DNA from: SCUS01 sp966211675
GTDB taxonomy: Bacteria; Myxococcota_A; Polyangia; Polyangiales; Ga0077539
Length of the DNA: 64,000 bases
Assembly: GCA_966211675.1 (NCBI GenBank)
Contig: CBIHPK010000017.1
Span: 1-64,000 of the forward strand
Direction of reading: 5' to 3'
Part shown: positions 1 to 7,964 of the stretch, in pieces
Layout: each line of letters starts with the position of its first letter
Numbering within the stretch: the stretch's first letter is position 1
The notes under the pieces: generated by a model
What the model saw: only the letters and a program-made list of their open reading frames with translations
What the model was told of the DNA's origin: nothing
Database searches by the model: none
Translations under genes and position numbers: made by a program

Positions 1-21
1 GGACCGTTCACCGAACGGTCC
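1..21. terminator. Perfect inverted repeat at window edge
   Basis: Nine-base arms (GGACCGTTC / GAACGGTCC) flank a 3-nt loop. The hairpin has no T tract. It could end a gene lying left of the window or be an operator; the missing upstream context prevents a decision. The remaining sequence to 237 holds no convincing gene. Confidence 0.4.
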
Positions 22-237
22 CTGTGCGCCGGTGATTCGTGCCTTGACCTCGCCTGCGATTTCCCACTAATCCCGGCAGCGCACCTATCGTTGCTTCGCG
101 CGTCGCGCACTCCACCCTCGCGCCGGGTCTGCGACCACCCACGAACCCCCTTCGAGAGCCGCTGACGTGATTGGCCACTTCTTTCTCGACATTCTGACGT
201 GTATCCCGGTTGCCGCCCGCGCCAGCGAGGGGGGGCG

Positions 238-990
238 ATGAGCGATCACGACTCCAGCCAGGGCCCGCAGCCCGAGGCCCGGCCGCACCCGCGACTCTCC
301 GTGGTGATCCCGGTCTACAACGAAGAGAAGATCCTCCACGCCGCGGTCACCGACCTGCGCGACCAGCTCACCGAGTTCGGCTGGCCCTTCGAGATCATCC
401 TCGCGGAGAACGGATCGAAGGACGGCACGGTCCCCCTCGCCCGCGCGCTCTCGGAGAAGTACCCCGAGGTGCGCTTCTTCTCGCTGGGCGAGCCCAACTA
501 CGGCAAGGCGCTGCGCGAGGGCATCTTCAAGGCCCGCGGCGAGTTCGTCATGTGCGACGAGATCGACCTCTGCCAGATGGACTTCTACCGCCGCGCGCTC
601 GACGTGCTCACCAACGACGAGTCCGACCTGGTCATCGGCTCGAAGGTGCTCGAGGGCGCCTCGGACGAGCGCCCGATGGCGCGCCACGCCGCGACGCTCT
701 TCTACAACGGCCTCTTGCGCCTCACGCTGGGCTTCAAGGGCACCGACACGCACGGGCTCAAGGCCTTCCGCCGCACCGCCCTGCTCGACGTGGTGCGAGC
801 GTGCCTCGTCGACAAGGACGTCTTCGCCAGCGAGCTGGTCATCCGCGCCCAGCGCGGCGGGGTGCGCATCCGGGAGATCCCGGTGCGCATCCTCGAGAAG
901 CGCCCGCCGTCCATCAACCTCCTCAAGCGCGTCCCCAACGTGCTCAAGAACGTCGGCAAGCTCTTCGTCGCCATCCGCATCAAGGGATAG
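238..990 (+). CDS. Family 2 glycosyltransferase (dolichol-phosphate-mannose-synthase-like)
   Basis: A 250-residue GT-A fold glycosyltransferase that should transfer a sugar from a nucleotide or polyprenyl donor. The N-terminal strand and loop SVVIPVYNEE (21-30) and the NYGKALREGI segment (about 87-96) are typical of GT2 enzymes. The acidic motif at 107-110 reads DEID, in the place of the usual metal-binding DxD. There is no membrane segment, so it is probably a soluble or peripheral cytoplasmic enzyme. The ATG at 238 is chosen because a purine-rich G tract lies just upstream; an in-frame upstream start at 199 would add residues unlike the family. The substrate cannot be told from sequence. 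The next gene converges on it with only 19 bp between stops. Confidence 0.8.
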   Translation: MSDHDSSQGPQPEARPHPRLSVVIPVYNEEKILHAAVTDLRDQLTEFGWPFEIILAENGSKDGTVPLARALSEKYPEVRFFSLGEPNYGKALREGIFKARGEFVMCDEIDLCQMDFYRRALDVLTNDESDLVIGSKVLEGASDERPMARHAATLFYNGLLRLTLGFKGTDTHGLKAFRRTALLDVVRACLVDKDVFASELVIRAQRGGVRIREIPVRILEKRPPSINLLKRVPNVLKNVGKLFVAIRIKG

Positions 991-1009
991 CGACCCCCGC
1001 CGCTCTCGC

Positions 1010-2629
1010 CTACCGCTCCTCGACCGCGATCACCATCGTCGGGCCCGGCAGCACCCGCCGCGCCGCCCGGCGGGCCGCGTCCCGCACGGTCTCCGCGCTG
1101 GGGCGCGACTCGAGCGTCGAGTGCTCCCGCACCGCCCGCTCGACCGCCTCGCGCACCCGGCCGAGCGCCTCCGGCGAGGCCATCACCCCGCGAGACTGAA
1201 CGCTCACCGAGCCGTCGAGCCGCCACTGGTGGGTCACCGGCACCGACAGGAACATCGCCCCCGACTCGGCCATCAGCGCGCGCTCCTTCAGGGTCTCCGC
1301 GGGGATCTCCTCGCCGCTGTCGATGTGCACGCGCCCCACGCGCACCGTCGCTCCGGGCACGAGGCCGTGCGAGTCGAGCAGCAGCGTCTGGCCGTTCTCC
1401 GCGAGCTCGACGCTGCGCACGCCGAGCTTCCTCGCGAGCTTCGCGTGCTGCATCAGGTGGTGATAGGTGCCGTGGATCGGCACGAAGGCGCGCGGCTGGA
1501 TCCACTCGATCATCTGCGCCTGCTCCTCGCGGCAGGCGTGACCCGAGACGTGGATCGACGGGTCCGTCGCGCCCACGTGCACGTCGATGCCGCGGCGCTC
1601 GAACTCGCAGACCAGGTCCCACACCGCGCGGTCGTTGCCGGGAATGGTTCGCGACGAGAGGATCACCGCGTCTCCGGAGTTGAGCTTGAGCTTCGGGTGG
1701 TCGCCCCACGCGAGTCGAGAGAGCGCGCTCTGCGGCTCGGCCTGCGTGCCCGCGGCGATGACCAGCAGCTCCGAGCGCGGCACCTCCCTCGCGCGGTCGG
1801 GCGGGACCATCAGGTTGCCCGAGAACCCCAGGCGGCCGAGCTCCGTAGCGGCGCGCGCGTGGGTCTGCACGCTGCGCCCGATGAGGCAGATGCGGCGGCC
1901 CGTGGCCAGGGCGATCTCGCCGAGGGTCTTCAGTCGATAGATGTTGGAAGGGAAGATCCCGACGACCACGCGCTCGCGCTTGGAGGCGATGAGGGTGCGG
2001 AGGGCCTTGGCGACCTCGGACTCGCGCGCCGAGCCGGAGAGCACGTCCACGTTGGTGCTATCGGAGAGCAGCAGCGAGACGCCCTCGTGGCCGAGCTCCT
2101 CGAAGCGCTGCCGGTCATAGGACTCGCCGTCGAGGGGGCCCTCCTCCAGCTTGAAGTCGCCGGTGTGCACCACCAGGCCGCCGGGGGTGTGGATGGCGAG
2201 CGCGGTGGCGTCGGGGATGGAGTGCGTGACCCGCAGCGGCTCGACCTCGAAGCGACCGACGGAGAAGCGCTGGCGGGGCGTCGTCGCGTGCAGCTCGAGC
2301 TCGGGGACGTCGCGAAACTCCTTGAGGCGCTCGCGAATGAGGTTGAGCGCGTAGGGGGGCGCCCACACCGGGCGGGGGATCTTGCGGAGCAGATAGGGGA
2401 GCGCGCCGATGTGGTCTTCGTGGCCGTGGGTGATCACCACGCCGAGCAGGTCGTCGGCGCGGTCTTCGAGGTAGTCGAACAGCGGGTGGATGACGTCGAC
2501 GCCGTACTTCTCCCTCGGGAACGTGATGCCGCAGTCGACGACCAGGATGCCGTCTGGCGACTCCAGCGCCATGCAGTTCATCCCGATCTCTCCGAGACCC
2601 CCAAGCGGAACCACTCGCAGATGACTCAC
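1010..2629 (-). CDS. rnj: Ribonuclease J (metallo-beta-lactamase/beta-CASP RNase)
   Basis: A 539-residue RNase J, the 5'-to-3' exo- and endoribonuclease of RNA decay and processing, acting in the cytoplasm. The zinc motif HGHEDH is at residues 68-73, HTGDFK and SDSTN motifs follow, and the beta-CASP signature (HVSGHACREE, then PIHGTYHHL) lies in the second half. Length matches the family. I chose the GTG at 2629 because GGAG sits about 10 nt upstream and the protein then begins directly at the conserved LRVVPLGGLGEIG segment; an ATG at 2773 would add 48 residues unlike the family. It diverges from the outer-membrane gene at 2872. The later pnp gene gives this genome a 3'-to-5' partner for RNA turnover. 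Confidence 0.95.
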   Translation of the reverse strand: MSHLRVVPLGGLGEIGMNCMALESPDGILVVDCGITFPREKYGVDVIHPLFDYLEDRADDLLGVVITHGHEDHIGALPYLLRKIPRPVWAPPYALNLIRERLKEFRDVPELELHATTPRQRFSVGRFEVEPLRVTHSIPDATALAIHTPGGLVVHTGDFKLEEGPLDGESYDRQRFEELGHEGVSLLLSDSTNVDVLSGSARESEVAKALRTLIASKRERVVVGIFPSNIYRLKTLGEIALATGRRICLIGRSVQTHARAATELGRLGFSGNLMVPPDRAREVPRSELLVIAAGTQAEPQSALSRLAWGDHPKLKLNSGDAVILSSRTIPGNDRAVWDLVCEFERRGIDVHVGATDPSIHVSGHACREEQAQMIEWIQPRAFVPIHGTYHHLMQHAKLARKLGVRSVELAENGQTLLLDSHGLVPGATVRVGRVHIDSGEEIPAETLKERALMAESGAMFLSVPVTHQWRLDGSVSVQSRGVMASPEALGRVREAVERAVREHSTLESRPSAETVRDAARRAARRVLPGPTMVIAVEER

Positions 2630-2785
2630 GTATGACTTTCTCCGGCGCGCGGCGAGGGACCGCCACGTCTGCCCGACGCTGTATATCCCGGCGTTTTGCT
2701 CCGAGGACGGCGCGCACCCTACGTCCCGGCTCTCCGCACGGTCAAGGGTCGTCGCAGCCCTCTCGCGGCGCACTGTTCTCGCGCG

Positions 2786-2815
2786 TTGACGCTGCTCTCG
2801 CGTGCGTGTTAGCCC
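2786..2815 (+). promoter_or_regulatory. Probable sigma70-type promoter of the 2872 gene
   Basis: TTGACG (2786-2791), an 18-nt spacer, then TAGCCC (2810-2815) preceded by TGT. The same layout is seen before rpsO, the tRNA gene and the 55849-56871 gene. It would give a leader of about 50 nt ending in a GGAGG ribosome site before 2872. Confidence 0.45.
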
Positions 2816-2871
2816 CTCGCGCCGAAGCCGATGTCCGGGTGTGTCCCGTCGACTCAGGTTCCTGGAGGTCC

Positions 2872-4770
2872 ATGCGCCGTCCGTCGCCCACCGTTCTCGC
2901 CGTGATCGTCGCCGCCCTCGCGCCCTCCGCGCTCGCCCAGAACACCCCGCAGAACCCGTCGACCACGCCCACCGCCGCCGTCGACACCGCGGGCATCAAC
3001 ATGGCCGCGGCGGCCGCCACGGAAGACCACGCGGCCGCGACGCCGGAGCGTCCCACGCCGACCCCGGCCCCGACCAGCATCCTCGACCGCATCGGCAACA
3101 TGGTGGAGGTCCACGGCTACCTCCGCGCTCGGCCGGAGTGGATGCACAACTTCGACCTCGGCTGGGATGACCTCGCGTTCCGCAACGCGGGCGGCAACTA
3201 TGCCAACTCGCAGCTCCCGTGGGTGCGCAACCCCGACAACGGCCTGCCCAACCTCTGCAGCTCCGCGCCCGCCGACGGCAGCACCACGCGCGTCCCCGGC
3301 GACTGCACCGGCCGCACGCAGACCATGGCCAACATGCGATTCCGGATCAATCCGGAGATCCATGTCACCGACAACATCGCGATCTATTCGCAGATCGACG
3401 TCTTCGACAACCTCATCCTCGGCTCGACCCCGCAGGGCTATTACAACGGCGGCCAGGGGTCGCCGTGGGCCCCGGTGACCGCGTTCTCCTCCACGCAGGT
3501 CACCCCCACCGACCAGAACAGCCTCACGCCCTCCATCACCGTGAGCCGCGCCTGGGCCGAGGTCACCAACCAGAGCCTCGGGCAGATCCGCTTCGGCCGC
3601 ATGCCCGGCCAGTGGGGCCTCGGCATCCTCGCCAACGCCGGCAACGGCATCGACAGCGACTTCCAGACGCACTCCGACCGCATCATGTACGCGGCGCGCG
3701 TCAAGCCGCTGCACCTCTTCCTCGCGGCCTTCTACGACTTCGCCTCCACCGGCGCGACCTCCGCCTCTCCCCGCTACGAGTCGGGCCAGGGCCAGCCCAT
3801 CGACGTCTCGCAGCTCGACGACGTCAACCAGTACGGCCTCGCCCTCGGCCGACGCGTCGACCCCGCCGAGGCCCGTCAGCGGCTCGCCCGCGGCCAGCTG
3901 GTCATCAACGGAGGCCTCTATGGGCTCTTCCGCCAGCAGACCCTCTCCGCCGAGTATGTCAACGCCGACCCGGCCACCAACCGCGACCAGCGCACCGTCG
4001 GCGTCGACGGCGCCTTCACCACCGGGGCGCTCCGCCGAGACGCCTGGGCCGTCATCAGCGACCTGTGGTTCCAGGTGCTGCACCGCAGCTTCCGCTTCGA
4101 GGTCGAGGCCGCGTTCATCTATGGCCAGACCACCATCGGCCGCGCGGCGGCGGACCCCGGCAACAACCCCTATCGGCTGTCCCAGTTCGGCGGCGCCGCG
4201 GAGTTCGAATACCGACTCCTCAACAACCGCCTGACCCTGGAGTTCAAGACCGGATACGCCACCGGCGACTCGGACCTCGAGGGCATCAATTACCACAACG
4301 GACTCATCGCCCCGCAGCGCGCCGCGGCGACCTCCAATACCCTCTTCCGCTTCCATCCCGACTACCGCATCGACATGATCCTCTGGCGGCAGATCTTCCG
4401 GCAGGTGTCGGGGGCCTACTACTTCCGCCCCGGCGTCACCTACGCCTTCGTCAACTCCCCCGGCGGCGACCGGCTCTACGGCCGCGCCGCGGTCATCTGG
4501 TCGCGCGCCAGCGAGTTCGTGCAGACCCGCGGCAACGCCGCCGACCTCGGCATCGAGATCAACGCCGAGGTCACCTACCAGTCCAACTTCCGTGACACCA
4601 CCCTCGGCGACCGCCCGGGCGCCGGCTTCTTCGCGTCGCTCCAGTACGGGGTGCTCTTCCCCATGGCGGGCCTCGGTCCTCGCGAGGACGAGCGCGCCAC
4701 GTCCACCTACTCGGGATTCAGCTTCAGCACCGCCCAGACCCTCCGCGGCGTCGTCGGCGTCATGTATTGA
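2872..4770 (+). CDS. Outer-membrane beta-barrel protein with signal peptide
   Basis: A 632-residue secreted protein. Residues 1-23 form a signal peptide ending SALAQ, then a Pro/Thr/Ala linker of about 60 residues precedes alternating aromatic/polar strands typical of an outer-membrane barrel (for example VHGYLRARPEW, ITVSRAWAEVTN, QIRFGRMPGQWG). The GRMPxxWGxGI pattern recalls myxobacterial barrel proteins of the TIGR04551 type; that assignment is from memory and untested. Start chosen on the GGAGG six bases upstream of ATG 2872. No transport substrate can be named. radA follows 61 bp downstream on the same strand but is functionally unrelated. Confidence 0.8.
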   Translation: MRRPSPTVLAVIVAALAPSALAQNTPQNPSTTPTAAVDTAGINMAAAAATEDHAAATPERPTPTPAPTSILDRIGNMVEVHGYLRARPEWMHNFDLGWDDLAFRNAGGNYANSQLPWVRNPDNGLPNLCSSAPADGSTTRVPGDCTGRTQTMANMRFRINPEIHVTDNIAIYSQIDVFDNLILGSTPQGYYNGGQGSPWAPVTAFSSTQVTPTDQNSLTPSITVSRAWAEVTNQSLGQIRFGRMPGQWGLGILANAGNGIDSDFQTHSDRIMYAARVKPLHLFLAAFYDFASTGATSASPRYESGQGQPIDVSQLDDVNQYGLALGRRVDPAEARQRLARGQLVINGGLYGLFRQQTLSAEYVNADPATNRDQRTVGVDGAFTTGALRRDAWAVISDLWFQVLHRSFRFEVEAAFIYGQTTIGRAAADPGNNPYRLSQFGGAAEFEYRLLNNRLTLEFKTGYATGDSDLEGINYHNGLIAPQRAAATSNTLFRFHPDYRIDMILWRQIFRQVSGAYYFRPGVTYAFVNSPGGDRLYGRAAVIWSRASEFVQTRGNAADLGIEINAEVTYQSNFRDTTLGDRPGAGFFASLQYGVLFPMAGLGPREDERATSTYSGFSFSTAQTLRGVVGVMY

Positions 4771-4831
4771 GAGACATATCCTGTCACGGGTATCGTTGCG
4801 CTCCACGGTGGGCGCGCGGTAGTACCCGCCC

Positions 4832-6238
4832 GTGAAGGACGCCCTGGTCTTCGTCTGTCAGTCCTGCGGTGCCTCGCACCCCAAGTGGTCCGGTCGCTGC
4901 TCCTCCTGCGGCGCCTGGAACAACCTCGTCGAGGAGCGCGCCCCCAAGGGCCGCGCGGCCAAGGCCCGCAACGCCATCTCCGTGTCCGCGGGCGGAGGGG
5001 TGGTCTCTCTCGACGAGGCGATGGACGCGGAGATGCCGCGCGTCGCCACCGGGCTCACGGAGTTCGACCGGGTGCTGGGCGGCGGCCTGGTGCACGGCTC
5101 CGTGGTGCTCCTCGGCGGCGAGCCGGGCGTGGGCAAGAGCACGCTGCTTCTCCAGGTGGTGGCCGCCCTCGCGGCGCGCTCGCGAGAGTCCGACGTGCGC
5201 GGCGGCGTGCTCTACGTGAGCGGCGAGGAGTCGGCCTCGCAGGTGGCCTCGCGCGCCCGGCGCCTCGGGGTGGGCAGCGACGCGGCGCTCAAGCTGCTCT
5301 CCACGGGCGAGCTCGACGCGCTGGAGGCCGCGGTGCTCAAGGCCGACCCGTCCATCATCGCCGTCGACTCGGTGCAGACCATGAGGGCGAACGACCTGGA
5401 GAGCGCCGCGGGCAGCGTCTCGCAGCTCCGCGAGGTGACCGCGCGTCTGGTCACCATGGCCAAGCAGCAGGGCCGCACGGTGCTGCTGGTGGGCCACGTC
5501 ACCAAGGACGGATCGCTCGCCGGGCCGAAGGTGCTCGAGCACCTGGTGGACGTGGTGCTGGCCTTCGAGGGGCAGCGCTCGGGCGGACCGCGGGTGCTGC
5601 GCGGCATCAAGAACCGCTTCGGTGCGAGCGGCGAGCTCTGCGTCATGGAGATGACCCGCGACGGGCTGCGCGAGGTCTCCGACCCGTCGGCGCTCTTCCT
5701 CGCCGAGCGCCCGAAGGACGTGCCCGGCTCGGTGGTGGTCTCGTCGGCCGACGGCGCGCGGCCGCTGCTGCTGGAGGTCCAGGCGCTGGTGACCCCGTCG
5801 GCGGCGCCCAACCCGCGGCGCATCGCGACGGGCATCGACGGCACGCGCCTGTCCATCCTCGCGGCGGTGCTGGCGCAGCGCGCGGGGCTGCCGCTGCGCG
5901 ACCGCGACGTGTTCGTCTCCGTGGCGGGCGGGGCGTCCATCGAGGAGCCCGCGGCCGACCTCGCGGTCGTGTGCGCCCTCGCGTCGAGCGTGGTCGAGCT
6001 CGCGATGCCTGCCGACCTGGTGGTCTTCGGCGAGGTGGGGCTCGCGGGCGAGGTGCGCGCGGTGCCCCGCTGCACGCCGCGCCTGGAGGAGGCCATGAAG
6101 CTCGGGTTCAAGCGCGCCCTGATCCCGAAGGCCAACGTCGACCGCGACGAGGTGCCGCCGGGAATCATCGCCCACGGCGTGTCTCACGCGCGCGAGGTGG
6201 CCGCCTGGATCGAGCGCAAGGCCCGCGACCGCGATTGA
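4832..6238 (+). CDS. radA: DNA repair protein RadA
   Basis: A 468-residue RadA/Sms, a RecA-related ATPase that promotes branch migration during recombinational repair. The N-terminal zinc finger uses C9, C12, C23 and C26; Walker A is GEPGVGKST at 96-104; the diagnostic KNRFG motif is at 260-264; a Lon-protease-like domain fills the C terminus. All family landmarks are intact. The start is GTG. No clear Shine-Dalgarno site precedes it; instead a TAGTAC box (4820-4825) ends 6 nt before the start codon, consistent with a leaderless transcript. Confidence 0.96.
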   Translation: MKDALVFVCQSCGASHPKWSGRCSSCGAWNNLVEERAPKGRAAKARNAISVSAGGGVVSLDEAMDAEMPRVATGLTEFDRVLGGGLVHGSVVLLGGEPGVGKSTLLLQVVAALAARSRESDVRGGVLYVSGEESASQVASRARRLGVGSDAALKLLSTGELDALEAAVLKADPSIIAVDSVQTMRANDLESAAGSVSQLREVTARLVTMAKQQGRTVLLVGHVTKDGSLAGPKVLEHLVDVVLAFEGQRSGGPRVLRGIKNRFGASGELCVMEMTRDGLREVSDPSALFLAERPKDVPGSVVVSSADGARPLLLEVQALVTPSAAPNPRRIATGIDGTRLSILAAVLAQRAGLPLRDRDVFVSVAGGASIEEPAADLAVVCALASSVVELAMPADLVVFGEVGLAGEVRAVPRCTPRLEEAMKLGFKRALIPKANVDRDEVPPGIIAHGVSHAREVAAWIERKARDRD

Positions 6239-6302
6239 TCGCTGGCGCTAAACGCGCGAGCAGCCTTTGCGGGGAGCGACGGTTTACCGCTACACGTAAT
6301 CC

Positions 6303-6767
6303 ATGGCCGCCCACCTGCCCCGGTCGCTGCGAGAGAGCCCCCTCTTCCTGACGACGCGGGCGGCGCAGGCGCTCACGCAGCGCTGCCGGGAGGCACTGGC
6401 GCAGGCGGGCTTCGACGACATGGGCGCACCCGACCTCGCGGTGCTGGCGGCGCTCGAGGGCGTCGAGGAGGGAGAGAACCCCTCGAAGCTGGCGAAGGCG
6501 CTGCGCTACGAGAAGTCCTCGCTGACGCCCATCCTGGTGCGCCTCCGAGAGGCCGGCCTGGTGCTTCAGGCGAAGGACCCGAAGGACGCCCGGGCGCTGC
6601 GCATCACGATCACCCGGAAGGGCAGCCGACGTCGCAAGGAGGCCGAGGTGATCATCGAGCGGGCCACGCACGAGTTGCTGAGCGAGGTGCCGAAGAAGGT
6701 GCTGCGCCACCACGCGGAGTTCTGCGAGGCGCTGCTGCTCGCCGCGGAGCGCGTCGCGAAGCCGTAG
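6303..6767 (+). CDS. MarR-family winged-helix transcriptional regulator
   Basis: A 154-residue protein with a MarR-type winged helix-turn-helix at roughly residues 35-105, including a recognition-helix segment (LAKALRYEKSSLTPILVRL) and a wing rich in basic and acidic residues (KDPKDARALRITITRKG). Helices at both ends would make the dimer interface. It probably represses a nearby promoter in response to a ligand, but the ligand is unknown. The rubredoxin gene follows 37 bp downstream and is a candidate target or operon partner. A TACACG box (6291-6296) ends 6 nt before the ATG. Confidence 0.85.
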   Translation: MAAHLPRSLRESPLFLTTRAAQALTQRCREALAQAGFDDMGAPDLAVLAALEGVEEGENPSKLAKALRYEKSSLTPILVRLREAGLVLQAKDPKDARALRITITRKGSRRRKEAEVIIERATHELLSEVPKKVLRHHAEFCEALLLAAERVAKP

Positions 6768-6804
6768 ACCGACCCCGGGCAGGTGTTGTTAGCTCCGAGG
6801 CACG

Positions 6805-6969
6805 ATGACGAGGCACCGCTGCACCGTGTGTGAACATCCATACGATCCGGCCGAGGGCGACCCCGACTCGGGGGTGGCGCCCGGCACCGACTTCGGGAGC
6901 CTCCCGGGCGGCTGGCAGTGCCCCGAGTGCGGCGCCTCCAAGGCGGACTTCGAGCCCACCGTCGACTGA
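6805..6969 (+). CDS. Rubredoxin
   Basis: A 54-residue protein too short for most gene finders. It carries the two iron-binding pairs of rubredoxin: C6-x2-C9 (CTVCEHPYDPAEGDPDSG) and C39-x2-C42 (WQCPECG), with the family's PGT/DF segment between them. It should carry one electron on a mononuclear Fe(Cys)4 centre in the cytoplasm. GAGG lies 6 nt before the ATG, and a TGTTAGCTC element (6787-6795) ends 9 nt before it. The stop codon TGA (6967-6969) shares its A with the ATG of the next gene, so the two are probably co-translated. The redox partner is not visible nearby. Confidence 0.93.
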   Translation: MTRHRCTVCEHPYDPAEGDPDSGVAPGTDFGSLPGGWQCPECGASKADFEPTVD

Positions 6970-7964
6970 TGCCCCATCGCACCTCGGCGCTCGCTCCCGA
7001 TCTCCGGGTCACCGTCGAGCGAACCCTTCCGCTCGGGTACCGCGACGGCGCCGCCCCGGCCCTCGATCGCCCGGCCTTCGTGCGCGCGGGCTCCGGGGTC
7101 ACCTGGTGGGGCGGACGCCTCGCGGTGGTGCAGGACGACACGGCCTTCGTGGCGCTGGTCGACCCGGCCACGGGGATCGCCGAGGGGGTTCCGCTGCCGA
7201 TGGCCGACGGGGTGCGGCAGTTCGGGGTCGCTCGCGGCAACAAGAAGCGGAAGCCCGACCTGGAGTCGGTGCTCACGCTCCCCGACGGCCGACTGCTCGC
7301 CCTGGGATCGGGCTCCACCAGGGCGCGCGAGCGGCTGCTGGTGATGGGCGGAGACCGGCTCCCCGGCTGGATCGACGCCTCTCCCCTCTACCGGGCGCTG
7401 CGGGCGGAGAAGACCTTCGCGGGGAGCGAGCTCAACATCGAAGGGGCAGCGCTGCTGGGCGACCGGGTGCGGCTCTTCCAGCGGGGCAACGGGGCCGTCG
7501 TCGATGGCGTCGACCCGCTCAATGCGACGGTCGACCTGCCGCTACAGGAGCTCCTGGAGGAGATGCTGCGCTGGGAGAGCGATCCCGAGGGCGAGTGCCG
7601 GGTGGCCCTCCATGCGATCACCTCGTACTCGCTGGGGACGCTCGACGGGGTGGCTCTGAGCTTCACCGACGCCACGCCGTGGCCCTCGTCGCACCTCGGG
7701 CGAGTGGCCTGGCTCGCCGCCGCGGAGGACTCGCCGGACACCTATCTCGACGGGGCCTGCGCGGGCTCGGCGCTGGGCTTCATGGACCCGGACGGGACCC
7801 TCGGCCACCAGCCGCTGCGCACCTCGACGGGCGAGCTCTTCCACGCCAAGGCCGAGGGGATCGTGTTCGACCGCGACGACCCGACGCTCGCCTGGGTGGT
7901 GCTCGACCTGGATGATCCGGAGCGCCCGTCGGAGCTGTGCTCGGTGCGGGTCGTCAGCGGGTGA
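6969..7964 (+). CDS. Conserved protein, probable beta-propeller (DUF6929/esterase-like phytase-like)
   Basis: A 331-residue protein without a signal peptide. It has repeated blocks of short beta-strands with Gly/Asp turns (LAVVQDDTAFVALVDPATG, SVLTLPDGRLLALGSGST, LNIEGAALLGDRVRLFQRGN), the texture of a beta-propeller. The order of blocks resembles the SdiA-regulated/esterase-like phytase group and domain DUF6929; this is pattern recognition, not a search. No catalytic residues are recognised. It begins by TGATG overlap with the rubredoxin gene and ends by an 11-bp overlap with the convergent ATPase gene. Coupling to a rubredoxin hints at a shared role, but none is known. Confidence 0.6.
   Translation: MPHRTSALAPDLRVTVERTLPLGYRDGAAPALDRPAFVRAGSGVTWWGGRLAVVQDDTAFVALVDPATGIAEGVPLPMADGVRQFGVARGNKKRKPDLESVLTLPDGRLLALGSGSTRARERLLVMGGDRLPGWIDASPLYRALRAEKTFAGSELNIEGAALLGDRVRLFQRGNGAVVDGVDPLNATVDLPLQELLEEMLRWESDPEGECRVALHAITSYSLGTLDGVALSFTDATPWPSSHLGRVAWLAAAEDSPDTYLDGACAGSALGFMDPDGTLGHQPLRTSTGELFHAKAEGIVFDRDDPTLAWVVLDLDDPERPSELCSVRVVSG

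Noticed and set aside
199..237. Extended N terminus for the glycosyltransferase
   Set aside because: The upstream in-frame start lacks a ribosome site and adds residues before the conserved GT2 start; ATG 238 has a purine-rich site.
85..753. Leftward frame overlapping the glycosyltransferase
   Set aside because: Antisense to a clear GT2 gene and composed of Arg/Ala/Val/Glu-rich sequence without a domain.
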